A stretch of 64,000 bases of DNA, taken from the NCBI RefSeq assembly GCF_014836845.1, contig NZ_JACSQA010000001.1, positions 186,001 through 250,000 of the forward strand. Direction: 5' to 3'. This document shows positions 56,075 through 64,000 of this stretch, in pieces; position 1 is the stretch's first letter; every line of letters starts with the position of its first letter. Position numbers and translations under genes: made by a program. A model generated the notes under the pieces. It worked only from the letters and a program-made list of their open reading frames with translations, ran no database searches and was not told the DNA's origin. This stretch comes from Ureibacillus galli. GTDB taxonomy: Bacteria > Bacillota > Bacilli > Bacillales_A > Planococcaceae.

Positions 56075-56783
56075 TGATTACCTCAAATTTATAACCTACG
56101 CCCCAAACCGTTACAATCATTTTCGCTGCATTCTCCGAAACTCGATTTAGTTTTTCGCGTAAACGTTTCACATGGGTATCTACTGTACGTAAATCGCCGA
56201 AGAAATCGTAATGCCACACTTCTTTTAATAATTGTTCCCGGTCAAATACTTTATCTGGAGATTTAGCTAAAAAATATAATAACTCATATTCTTTTGGTGT
56301 TAAGTTTACTTCCGTACCATCGGCAGTGACACGATGTGCATCATGGTCGATTGTTAAATGTGGGAAAACCACTAAATCCTTTGAAGTAGACGGACTTGAA
56401 ACGGGTGAAAACACAGATGAGCGACGTAAAATTGCTTTAACACGTAAAACTACTTCACGTGGACTAAATGGTTTTACAATATAATCATCTGCTCCTAGCT
56501 CGAAACCTTGTACTCTGTTGGCTTCTTCCCCTTTAGCAGTTAATAATATAATCGGAGTTGTTTTCTTTTCGCGTAATTCTGAACATACTTGTAGTCCATC
56601 TTTTTCAGGCATCATAATGTCCAATAGTATACAATGATAATCTTTCTCTAAAGCCATTGTAAGGGCGATTTCACCATTTTCAGCTTCATCTACTTCATAC
56701 CCTTCACGTTCTAAATACATTTTTAACAAACGTCGAATACGATCTTCATCATCTACTACTAATACAGAAATATTTTCAGACAT
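56067..56783 (-). CDS. resD: Response regulator ResD
   Basis: OmpR-family regulator of respiration genes (resABC, cytochromes, anaerobic genes). 238 aa: receiver domain (about 5-118) with the acidic pair DDED, phosphorylated Asp in LLDIMMPEKDG (near 54) and Lys in IVKPFSPREV; winged helix (about 140-235) ending TVWGVGYKFE. The start is ATG 56783, with GAGGGG 8 nt upstream. Confidence 0.96.
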   Translation of the reverse strand: MSENISVLVVDDEDRIRRLLKMYLEREGYEVDEAENGEIALTMALEKDYHCILLDIMMPEKDGLQVCSELREKKTTPIILLTAKGEEANRVQGFELGADDYIVKPFSPREVVLRVKAILRRSSVFSPVSSPSTSKDLVVFPHLTIDHDAHRVTADGTEVNLTPKEYELLYFLAKSPDKVFDREQLLKEVWHYDFFGDLRTVDTHVKRLREKLNRVSENAAKMIVTVWGVGYKFEVIND

Positions 56784-56941
56784 AGGTTTTACCCCTCTCA
56801 TTCTTTCTCTTTACTATTGTACATTTTCATTTTAAAAATTTAAAGGAGATATAACAAAACTTCCACAGTTATGTCGTTTTGTGAGATTTTTGAAAATAGA
56901 TTAGAGAAAAATTGTATGATAATTTGAAAAACTTGGTTCTA

Positions 56942-56977
56942 TAAAGAAAGTTCTTCCCATTAATGAGAAGAACTTTC
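56942..56977 (-). terminator. Terminator of resABC
   Basis: Perfect 11-bp stem (56946-56956 with 56967-56977), loop of 10, with a short T-rich minus-strand tail. It separates resABC from resDE, leaving the latter partly to its own promoter. Confidence 0.7.
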
Positions 56978-56993
56978 ATCCATTAACTTACTT

Positions 56994-58181
56994 TTAAGCG
57001 TAAGAATGTAAACCTGCAATAACTAAGTTTACAACTATTAAGTTGAAAAGAATAATGGCAAAGCCAATACATGCAAGCCAAGCAGATTTATTACCTTCCC
57101 AACCTTTTGATAAACGTAAATGTAAGTATGCTGCATAGAATAACCAAGTAATAAGTGCCCATACTTCTTTTGGATCCCATCCCCAGAAACGGCCCCAAGC
57201 TTCTTGAGCCCAAATCATGGCAAATACTAGAGCACCTAAACTGAATATCGGGAAACCAATTAATACGGAACGATAGCCAATTTCATCCAATAAATTTAAA
57301 TTCACCTTTTTAACTAACGGATGAAGCATACTTAAAATACTGCGACGAGTAATTAAACGGATTAGTATATAAAGAATCGTTCCAAAGATGAATGACCAAA
57401 ATACAGTTGTTAATTTTTGCGCATTTATAACTGGCGCTGTTTCAACAAACGGTTCCAAAACGTCATCCGTTAATAACACATATTCATTCATACCGAAAAC
57501 TGCTGGCATGTTGTATGTGATTTCTTGGTTCATACCTTCTTTATCTACATAAGTAAAATCAGCTTCATAACCAATAACTCTGAAAGTAACTGTCGCCAAA
57601 ATAAACCCAATCACTAAAACCATAAAGTATAGAACTGCTTCTAACCAAAATCGTCCTTTAGTTTTTGCATTTGGATCCGTATCTTTTAATAAGTATAATA
57701 ATCCAGCAACCGCACTAATTGCTAAAACGGACTGGCCAAGAGCAGCTGTAATAACGTGGATTGTTAACCAATAACTTTGTAATGATGGTACTAACGGATC
57801 CACATCATTCGGGAACATCGCCGCATAACCAATGATTAATAACGCAATCGGTAATGCCACAAGCCCAAGAGCTGTTAAACGATACATATAGTAAATTAGA
57901 ATAAATGCAGCAATGATAAACATACCAAATGCCGTTGTAAATTCAAACATGTTACTTACAGGAGCATGTCCTGTATAAATCCATCGCGTAATAAAGTAAC
58001 TTAAGTGAGCTATAAAGCCAATAATTGTTATGATAATCGCTAATTTGCCCCATTTATCAGCACGTTTTGCGGCTCCATCCGGTTTTGAACTTTTTATTGC
58101 TCCACCGAAGAAAAATGTTCCGACTAAATATGCAATAAATGCAACAAATAACAGATTTCCACTTATGTCAATTAAACTCAT
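56994..58181 (-). CDS. resC: Cytochrome c biogenesis protein ResC (CcsA/CcsB type)
   Basis: 395-aa heme-handling membrane protein of system II cytochrome c maturation. About eight membrane helices and the tryptophan-rich heme signature WGRFWGWDPKEVWALITW (about 330-347). External histidines include LTIHVITAALGQ. Start overlaps the resB stop by 4 bp. Confidence 0.96.
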   Translation of the reverse strand: MSLIDISGNLLFVAFIAYLVGTFFFGGAIKSSKPDGAAKRADKWGKLAIIITIIGFIAHLSYFITRWIYTGHAPVSNMFEFTTAFGMFIIAAFILIYYMYRLTALGLVALPIALLIIGYAAMFPNDVDPLVPSLQSYWLTIHVITAALGQSVLAISAVAGLLYLLKDTDPNAKTKGRFWLEAVLYFMVLVIGFILATVTFRVIGYEADFTYVDKEGMNQEITYNMPAVFGMNEYVLLTDDVLEPFVETAPVINAQKLTTVFWSFIFGTILYILIRLITRRSILSMLHPLVKKVNLNLLDEIGYRSVLIGFPIFSLGALVFAMIWAQEAWGRFWGWDPKEVWALITWLFYAAYLHLRLSKGWEGNKSAWLACIGFAIILFNLIVVNLVIAGLHSYA

Positions 58182-59845
58182 AAAGTGCTGTCACCTTCCT
58201 TTTCTTTTCCTTCACCATCAGCTTCTTTATCCTCTTCTCCTTGATCAATGTATCGAGGTAAGTGGGCAAATTCTGATAAAGCATTTAAATCTTTCTTTAT
58301 ACTAAACCAGTTTTTGTTTGTATGGGCTGCAAGGCGAATTGTTCCATCTTCCAATTGTTCCACCCACACACGACGGTGATTCCAATATGAACCAATGGCT
58401 ACACCTAACATAAAAATAACGCCTCCAATTGCTAAAATCGGAATCGTGCTATCTTTGTGTACAGTTAAACCGGACATGTCTCTCATTTCAACACTTTGGA
58501 ATTCCATTTTATACGTGTTATCACCATTTGGTTCAATTGTTTGCTGAATCGCTACAAAGCTTACTTCCCCTTCTGGTTTTTCAGGTGTTACCATTTTAAA
58601 AATAAATGCAGGATTATTTGGGTCCGGTGTCTTTGTTTGCGGTTCCCCATTTTCAAATCCTGAGAAATCAGGATAGAAACCTAATAATTCAACTTTAGTT
58701 TGATCATTGAGAACATATTCTTTTTGCGGATTTGTTAGATCAATACTAACTTCACCTAAAGATTCACCTGTCTCTTTTTTCGTTAACTCAAACTTCATCG
58801 TTTTCAGTTCATTTAAACGGAAATCCATTTGATAGAAGGAAAATCCTTCATGTTGTAATGGATGATTTACTCGTATAGAGTAGTCTTCCACTAATTCTAA
58901 GTTATCAGCTTGACCCGGAACTGCATCTTCAGACTGTTTATATAATTTCACATCAGTTTGATAGTTTTTTGCTACGACATTAACGCCTTGCAACTCTTGG
59001 TTTTCTGTCTTTTCATTATCGTGCATTTCTAAGATGAAATCTTCATTTTCAATAAAGTAACCATCCATTCCTGGAACTGCCCGAGTTTCTCCTTCGCGAA
59101 TCCACATGGATTCATCCACATAAAAACCAGGTACAAGTCGAAGCATCACACCAAATAAGAATATGATCAAACCAACATGGTTTATGTAAGGGCCGTAACG
59201 GGCAAAACGACCGCGTTCAGCTAAAAGCGCGTTGCCATCTCGGCGAACTTTATATTTTAACGCTTTCATTTTTTCTTCAATTAAATTTAATGTTTTAGAT
59301 GGGTCACCTTCTGTAACTGGACCTTCCGCAACAATACGTTGTCGTTTCATAAAACTAGTATGTCTTTTAACACGCTGATTTTTTAAAGAGCGATGTAACG
59401 GTAAACCTCTATCGATACTCGCAACAATTATCGAAATCGCTAACATTCCGACTAAAATTTGGAACCACCATGAACTATAAACATTTGATAATCCTAATTC
59501 ATAATACAGCTTTCCAAGGGAACCGTAAGTTTCTTCATAGTAAGCCGCCTTTTGCTCCTCTGTTGAAACGCTAACATAAAATTCCTGTGGAAAAATCGTT
59601 CCAATTGAAGCAGCAACGAGGTTAATAATAATTAATGTTACACCTACTTTTACACTCGAAAAGAAATTCCAAATTTTATCAACGATTGATTTATTTCGCG
59701 TTTTAGATCGAATCGCAATGCCATCATATCGCATATTTAGAATTTTACTTTTTTTACCTTCTTCTGTTAAAGGTTGGCCACACTTTTCACAAAGCAAAGT
59801 ACCTTCTGGATTTTCATGACCACAAGCACATATTATTTTTCCCAT
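58178..59845 (-). CDS. resB: Cytochrome c biogenesis protein ResB with N-terminal zinc ribbon
   Basis: 555-aa membrane partner of ResC. A cytosolic zinc ribbon opens the protein (CACGHENPEGTLLCEKCG, four Cys within 7-22). Four membrane helices (about 68-88, 125-145, 218-236 and 470-488) and a large external domain follow. The zinc ribbon is absent from B. subtilis ResB as I know it. It starts 5 nt after resA. Confidence 0.93.
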   Translation of the reverse strand: MGKIICACGHENPEGTLLCEKCGQPLTEEGKKSKILNMRYDGIAIRSKTRNKSIVDKIWNFFSSVKVGVTLIIINLVAASIGTIFPQEFYVSVSTEEQKAAYYEETYGSLGKLYYELGLSNVYSSWWFQILVGMLAISIIVASIDRGLPLHRSLKNQRVKRHTSFMKRQRIVAEGPVTEGDPSKTLNLIEEKMKALKYKVRRDGNALLAERGRFARYGPYINHVGLIIFLFGVMLRLVPGFYVDESMWIREGETRAVPGMDGYFIENEDFILEMHDNEKTENQELQGVNVVAKNYQTDVKLYKQSEDAVPGQADNLELVEDYSIRVNHPLQHEGFSFYQMDFRLNELKTMKFELTKKETGESLGEVSIDLTNPQKEYVLNDQTKVELLGFYPDFSGFENGEPQTKTPDPNNPAFIFKMVTPEKPEGEVSFVAIQQTIEPNGDNTYKMEFQSVEMRDMSGLTVHKDSTIPILAIGGVIFMLGVAIGSYWNHRRVWVEQLEDGTIRLAAHTNKNWFSIKKDLNALSEFAHLPRYIDQGEEDKEADGEGKEKEGDSTL

Positions 59846-59850
59846 TCGAA

Positions 59851-60396
59851 CTACTCCTGTTCTGGCTTAATTGATTCCATATAGGAAGCGATTTGTTGTT
59901 CGTTCATTTCACCAGTGATAATTTTCTCAACTTTACCTTCTGGGTTAATTAAGATTGTGGCTGGCAAGAGATCAACATTGTAAGCCGTCATTACACTTTT
60001 TGTAGGATCAATTGCAACTGGAAAGTGTACATCTAAACTTTCGATGAAATTTTTCACTTCAAATTCAGTTTGGGCAATGTTTACTGCTAATACTTCGACG
60101 CCCTGTTCTTTATAAATGGCATATTGATTAGACATAGCAGGCATTTCTTTCTTACATGGCTTACACCAAGTTCCCCAGAAATTTAAGAAGACTCCTTTGC
60201 CTTCATAGTCTGAAAGTCGATGTTTTAAATCACCATTATATAAATCAACAAGTTCAAAATCGGGTGCTTTATCCCCAACTTGTAAAACCTCTACCTTATC
60301 CTTAGTTGCCGTGCTATAAACTGTATAGACGATTGCAGCTAAAAGAACAACGAGGATAACACCACGAAATATCGAACGTTTTTGTTTTTTATCCAT
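59851..60396 (-). CDS. resA: Thiol-disulfide oxidoreductase ResA
   Basis: 181-aa membrane-anchored thioredoxin-like protein that reduces the apocytochrome c CxxCH cysteines. It has an N-terminal anchor (about 11-28), a TlpA domain with WGTWCKPC (about 75-82) and the cis-Pro loop DLLPATILIN. B. subtilis ResA has CEPC; the Lys here is a local variation. First gene of resABC, about 105 nt after rluB, with GGGGGAGG upstream. Confidence 0.95.
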   Translation of the reverse strand: MDKKQKRSIFRGVILVVLLAAIVYTVYSTATKDKVEVLQVGDKAPDFELVDLYNGDLKHRLSDYEGKGVFLNFWGTWCKPCKKEMPAMSNQYAIYKEQGVEVLAVNIAQTEFEVKNFIESLDVHFPVAIDPTKSVMTAYNVDLLPATILINPEGKVEKIITGEMNEQQIASYMESIKPEQE

Positions 60397-60502
60397 TTAC
60401 AGGTTCCTCCCCCGAAAACTATACAATCTTCTTTATTATAGCAAACTTCATTTTTGCATAATCTTTTGATTTTGACTGATTTATGAAACTTTTACTCCAG
60501 GG

Positions 60503-61237
60503 TTAGTCAATTTTTCCTGTTTCTGCTAAAACTCGAAGTAATTTCACTTCATGTTTTGATAATTCTCGATATTCACCAGGATTTAATCCAGCTAAATCTA
60601 AAAAGGCAAATCGTTCGCGTTTTAATTTCACAACTGGTGTGCCAATCGCTTCGAACATACGACGTACTTGGCGGTTACGCCCTTCATGGATCGTAATTTC
60701 ACATATCGCTTTCCCAGCTTTTTCATCAAAGGAAGTCATACTTACCTTTGCCGGAGCCGTTTTACCATCCTCTAACTTTATACCGCGCTGTAATTTCTTT
60801 AAACCTTCGATAGTAGGAACTCCTTTTACACGAGCAACATAAGTTTTATCGATTTTAAACTTTGGATGCGTCATTTGGTAAGCAAATTCTCCATCATTCG
60901 TTAATAAAAGCAGGCCGGATGTATCATAATCGAGACGTCCAACAGGGAAAATACGTTGATGTACATGTTTCTTGAAAATATCCGTCACCGTTTTTCGGCC
61001 TTTATCGTCTGTTACAGCTGATATAACGCCTCTTGGTTTATACAACAAGAAGTAAACCTTATCTTCTTTTTCAAGTTTAATACCGTTTACTTCGATTGTG
61101 TCAGAGCTTGATACCTTCGTCCCTAACTCCTTCACAACTTTTCCGTTTACTTTTACTTTTCCTTCTAAAATTAATTGTTCTGCTTTTCGCCTTGATGCTA
61201 CGCCAGCATATGCAATCACTTTCTGTAATCTTTCCAA
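60503..61237 (-). CDS. rluB: 23S rRNA pseudouridine synthase RluB
   Basis: Makes pseudouridine in helix 89/92 of 23S rRNA. 244 aa: N-terminal S4 domain (about 2-60, RLQKVIAYAGVASRRKAEQLI) and a catalytic domain with GRLDYDTSGLLLLTNDG (catalytic Asp) and GRNRQVRRMFEAIG. I place the start at TTG 61237, with GGGGTGG 5 nt upstream, giving the family length. An ATG six codons up lacks a ribosome site. Confidence 0.94.
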   Translation of the reverse strand: MERLQKVIAYAGVASRRKAEQLILEGKVKVNGKVVKELGTKVSSSDTIEVNGIKLEKEDKVYFLLYKPRGVISAVTDDKGRKTVTDIFKKHVHQRIFPVGRLDYDTSGLLLLTNDGEFAYQMTHPKFKIDKTYVARVKGVPTIEGLKKLQRGIKLEDGKTAPAKVSMTSFDEKAGKAICEITIHEGRNRQVRRMFEAIGTPVVKLKRERFAFLDLAGLNPGEYRELSKHEVKLLRVLAETGKID

Positions 61238-61447
61238 TTTGTCCACCCCGTTCATTCGTGTCTGCACATTTAATCTGTTGAAAATTATGTCATATTCTGT
61301 TTCATTATTAAAGAGAAACAGCTTATATATAAAGTAGTTTGATTATTTCGAAAGGAGCAATGTACAAACAAGCAAAAATATTGCTTCTATTTTAAGAACT
61401 ATAGATTAATATTACTTTAACCTTTTAAAAATAATCTTAATACTTAA

Positions 61448-61479
61448 ACACAAAAAATAAGACTGCTCGATTTGCAGTC
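61448..61479 (-). terminator. Terminator of dacB
   Basis: Stem GACTGC (61461-61466) with GCAGTC (61474-61479), loop of 7, followed on the minus strand by TTATTTTTTG. Confidence 0.65.
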
Positions 61480-61519
61480 CTTAAAGAATTACCATCTAAA
61501 TTGTACTGTGCGAAACGAT

Positions 61520-62509
61520 TTATTTGATGTTAACCCTAGTTGAATAAATACTTTCATTATTTAAAAATACATGCCAAATTCCAAAGTTATCTTGTTTTCT
61601 AGATAAGTGTACCACGTTTTGTATTTGTTTTTCTTCTTCTTTATTAAGTAATAGCGTAATCGGTTTACTTAACTCTACTGTTTTCTGTTCTGTCGCTTGG
61701 TATTCTCCTTTATCCGCAATTGTAACATAGTCATAGTTAGAAAATATTTTGTTTGCAAGCGAAGTATGTACTTGCCAATCATTTGATTCACTTAATGTCA
61801 CGACAATAACCTTTTTATTATCTTTTTCAAAATAAGTTGCTAACGTTCTTCCTGCCACTTTTGTATAACCTGTTTTTCCTGCAACAGCATCGACTTGTTG
61901 ACGTAAAAGTCGGTGTTTGTTTTGCCAAGTGACACCATTTTTTGTTGGACTTTTATAATTAATCGTCGAAGCGATTTTTTTAAATTTATCGTTTTGTAAA
62001 GCAATACGTAACATTTGAGCCGTATCATACGCGGATGAAAGATGTAATTCATTGTGTAAACCAGAAGGATTTGTAAAATAAGTATCATTTAGTCCGTAAA
62101 GATAGGCTTTCTCATTCATTAAATCCACAAAGCCTTCTAAGGAACTTCCTGCATGTTCAGCTAACGCATATGCAGCATCGTTCCCCGAACGTAACATTAA
62201 TCCATACAATAAAGTTTCCACAGTAACTTTTTCACCAGGTTCTAAGTATACTGATGACCCTTCACTTAAAGCTGCTTGGTGAGAAATGGTCACTTCATCA
62301 TCTAGTTGACTATTTTCAATCGCAATCAATGCAGTCCATATTTTTGTTAAACTAGCGATTGGCATTCTAGAATGGACATTACTTCCTTCCAATAATCTAC
62401 CTGTTTCCGCATCAATTACAGCATACGAAGCATTTGCTGCAGTTGTAATCGAGAAAAAAAATACGATGGAACAAAGAAAGGCAAAAAAGATTTTTGCAAT
62501 TTTTTTCAA
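61520..62509 (-). CDS. dacB: D-alanyl-D-alanine carboxypeptidase, DacB-like (sporulation PBP5* type)
   Basis: Low-molecular-weight penicillin-binding protein of 329 aa that trims the terminal D-Ala of peptidoglycan. Signal peptide about 1-27; catalytic SLTK (53-56), SGN (108-110) and KTG (212-214) are all present. Position next to scpB and rluB points to dacB, which acts on spore cortex in B. subtilis. It is shorter at the C-terminus than that enzyme. The start is TTG with AAGGAG upstream. Confidence 0.88.
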   Translation of the reverse strand: MKKIAKIFFAFLCSIVFFFSITTAANASYAVIDAETGRLLEGSNVHSRMPIASLTKIWTALIAIENSQLDDEVTISHQAALSEGSSVYLEPGEKVTVETLLYGLMLRSGNDAAYALAEHAGSSLEGFVDLMNEKAYLYGLNDTYFTNPSGLHNELHLSSAYDTAQMLRIALQNDKFKKIASTINYKSPTKNGVTWQNKHRLLRQQVDAVAGKTGYTKVAGRTLATYFEKDNKKVIVVTLSESNDWQVHTSLANKIFSNYDYVTIADKGEYQATEQKTVELSKPITLLLNKEEEKQIQNVVHLSRKQDNFGIWHVFLNNESIYSTRVNIK

Positions 62510-62530
62510 CTAGCCACTCCTTTTTTCACT

Positions 62531-63118
62531 TTACTCTTCACTAAAAGCTTCTTGGAATTTCGTCATAAATAAATCTGTTTCTTCATTTTCATCCCCTTGA
62601 TCGCCTTCAGGTAATGGAGGGAGTTCTTTTATATCTTTTAATCCAAAATAATTTAAAAACTCTTTTGTCGTACCATAAAGTATTGCTCGTCCTGTACCTT
62701 CCGCTCTTCCGACTTCTTGTATTAGCGCGCGGGAAACGAGCGTTTGGATCGGGCGTTCACTTTTAACCCCTCGTAAATCTTCAATTTCTGTTCTCGTAAT
62801 AGGCTGCTTATAAGCGATAATTGCTAATACTTCTAAAGATGCCGTTGATAATACATGGCTATTCGGATTTTCCACTAACTTCTTAATACTATCTGCCATT
62901 TCAGGTTTAGTTGTAATTTGGTATGTACCAGCTAATGTTTTTAATGTGATTCCTCGTTCTTCGGATTCATTATAATTTGTTTCCAGCTCACTTAGAGCGG
63001 CTTCAATTTCCATTTCATCAACTTCTAATAACTGGGATAGTTGCTTTAAAGATAAGCCATCATCACCAACTACGAAGAGAAGTGCTTCAATCTTGCTCAT
63101 CAAATTGTTTAAGTTCAT
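62531..63118 (-). CDS. scpB: Segregation and condensation protein B
   Basis: Winged-helix partner that dimerises and binds the ScpA kleisin in the Smc condensin. 195 aa with two winged-helix domains (about 5-75 and 85-160, LSTASLEVLAIIAYKQPITRTEIEDLRG is diagnostic) and an acidic tail. I choose ATG 63118, with AAGGAGG 9 nt upstream. The gene overlaps the end of scpA by 32 bp. Confidence 0.96.
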   Translation of the reverse strand: MNLNNLMSKIEALLFVVGDDGLSLKQLSQLLEVDEMEIEAALSELETNYNESEERGITLKTLAGTYQITTKPEMADSIKKLVENPNSHVLSTASLEVLAIIAYKQPITRTEIEDLRGVKSERPIQTLVSRALIQEVGRAEGTGRAILYGTTKEFLNYFGLKDIKELPPLPEGDQGDENEETDLFMTKFQEAFSEE

Positions 63119-63866
63119 CGCCAATATCCTCCTTTTGTAAAATAACAGTTAAATCTTCGAAGTTATTTTCTTGCTCTACAAAAACGACATGGCGTTTTAT
63201 TAGCTCTAGTAGTGATAAAAACGTTACAATAATCGTTGATTTATCTTCGTATGGGAAAAGTTCGGAAAAGTAAGATTTACCCCCACTTAACTTTAAAGAA
63301 TCCACAACAGCAATCATTTGATCTTTTACAGATATCTCTTGTCTAGCAACTCTAGTAGATAATGGTTTTTTAAGCTGCTTTCTACGAAGGAGTTTTTGGA
63401 ACGCACTTAACATATCATAGACATTGACATTCATATCAAAAAGTGCGAGCTGTTCATCTGGCATAAATCCGGATAAATCACTAGGTGGTCGTGTAAAAAC
63501 CTGTGCTCTTTCAGCTTCTAAATCCTTTAATTCGTTCGCAGCTTCTTTATATTTCTTATATTCTATTAATTTTGTTACAAGCTCTTCCCGAGGGTCAGGT
63601 CCTTCAACTTCAAATTCAGCATCATCCATTTCACCTTCGTGAATCGGAAGGAGCATTCGACTTTTAATCGCAAGTAATGTTGCTGCCATTACAAGGTATT
63701 CGCTGGCCTCATTTAACTCTAGCTCTTTCATTGCATGAATATGATCAATATATTGTGCGGTTAACTCAGCCATCGGAATATCATAAATATCAATTTCCAA
63801 ACGATGAATTAAATGCAATAATAAATCAAGAGGACCCGTAAAGGCTTCTAATTTTACTTCATACAT
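63087..63866 (-). CDS. scpA: Segregation and condensation protein A
   Basis: Kleisin subunit bridging Smc heads, 259 aa. The N-terminal FTGPLDLLLHLIHRLEIDIYDIPMAELTAQY is diagnostic. The C-terminal winged helix (about 185-240, LFPYEDKSTIIVTFLSLLELIKR) binds the other Smc head. AGGTGG lies 7 nt before the ATG. It is divergent from the gene beginning at the window edge. Confidence 0.96.
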   Translation of the reverse strand: MYEVKLEAFTGPLDLLLHLIHRLEIDIYDIPMAELTAQYIDHIHAMKELELNEASEYLVMAATLLAIKSRMLLPIHEGEMDDAEFEVEGPDPREELVTKLIEYKKYKEAANELKDLEAERAQVFTRPPSDLSGFMPDEQLALFDMNVNVYDMLSAFQKLLRRKQLKKPLSTRVARQEISVKDQMIAVVDSLKLSGGKSYFSELFPYEDKSTIIVTFLSLLELIKRHVVFVEQENNFEDLTVILQKEDIGDELKQFDEQD

Positions 63867-63973
63867 GTGTCAACCACCTGACATTTTTGTTCGTTAACTT
63901 TATAGTTCGTCCTAATTCTAGGGACACTTAACTATTGTAATTCAAATTTTAGTATAGAGGAAAGAGGATTGTA

Positions 63974-64000
63974 ATGCATCCACTGTTTCATCCATTGTTT
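63974..64000 (+). CDS. Start of a divergent gene cut by the window edge (possibly DUF309/YpuF-like)
   Basis: ATG at 63974 with GAGG 6 nt upstream opens a frame of nine codons (MHPLFHPLF) running off the window. In B. subtilis ypuF (DUF309) neighbours scpA, and this opening would fit, but nine residues do not allow identification. Confidence 0.4.

Overview
The window is a stretch of chromosome from a low-GC, endospore-forming Gram-positive bacterium of the order Bacillales. Spore genes (spoIVA, sleB-ypeB, a dacB-type carboxypeptidase), bacillithiol genes (bshA, ypdA) and a gene order that largely follows the Bacillus subtilis birA-to-scpA interval support this. From memory, the departures from B. 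subtilis order, the zinc ribbon at the ResB N-terminus and the small intergenic spaces suggest a Planococcaceae/Caryophanaceae relative (Lysinibacillus/Ureibacillus type). That placement is inference. Nearly every gene lies on the minus strand.

Layout, left to right. 0.2-5.3 kb: birA, cca, bshA, mgsA, dapB and a MazG-like gene. 5.5-10.2 kb: ypjC (plus strand), a membrane-anchored quinohemoprotein dehydrogenase, a YugP-type zinc peptidase and ypjA. 10.3-15 kb: menaquinol:cytochrome c reductase qcrABC behind its own promoter, then ypiF, ypiB and ypiA. 15.1-21.3 kb: the aromatic supra-operon aroC-aroB-aroH-hisC-tyrA-aroA, without trp genes. 21.5-27.2 kb: cheR, a small coiled-coil membrane protein, ndk, the menaquinone tail genes hepS-menG-hepT, mtrB (TRAP), folE and hbs. 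27.4-38.5 kb: spoIVA, yphF, yphE, gpsA, der, an S1-repeat protein, cmk, the PilZ protein ypfA, ypeB-sleB and prsW. 38.5-45.6 kb: asparaginase, ypdA, ypbG, a LysM protein, recQ-ypbB and ferredoxin. 45.6-51.5 kb: a PadR/membrane-protein pair, fabI with a FapR-like box, a TlpA-like thioredoxin, glnRA with GlnR boxes, and ribU with an FMN riboswitch. 51.6-61.2 kb: rsiX, sigX (with an ECF promoter), an unknown coiled-coil gene, resE, resD, resCBA and rluB. 61.5-63.9 kb: dacB, scpB, scpA, and the first codons of a divergent gene at the edge.

The genes form coherent modules. Menaquinone synthesis, qcr, cytochrome c maturation (resABC) and the ResDE regulator make up an aerobic, cytochrome c-based respiratory chain into which the quinohemoprotein could feed electrons. 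The aro block supplies chorismate. spoIVA, sleB/ypeB and dacB serve spore coat, germination and cortex.

The most notable observations are these. spoIVA has no AUG, GUG or UUG at its start and seems to begin with AUA behind a strong Shine-Dalgarno, and ypbG shows a similar AUU. A PQQ-type dehydrogenase carries a lanthanide-type WD-x-D motif. A 17-bp perfect inverted repeat is threaded through the padR promoter. There is a clean ECF autoregulatory promoter before sigX. Several loci are missing from their usual places (bshB1, ypjB, trp, spmAB). No tRNA, rRNA, CRISPR array, prophage or insertion sequence was recognised.
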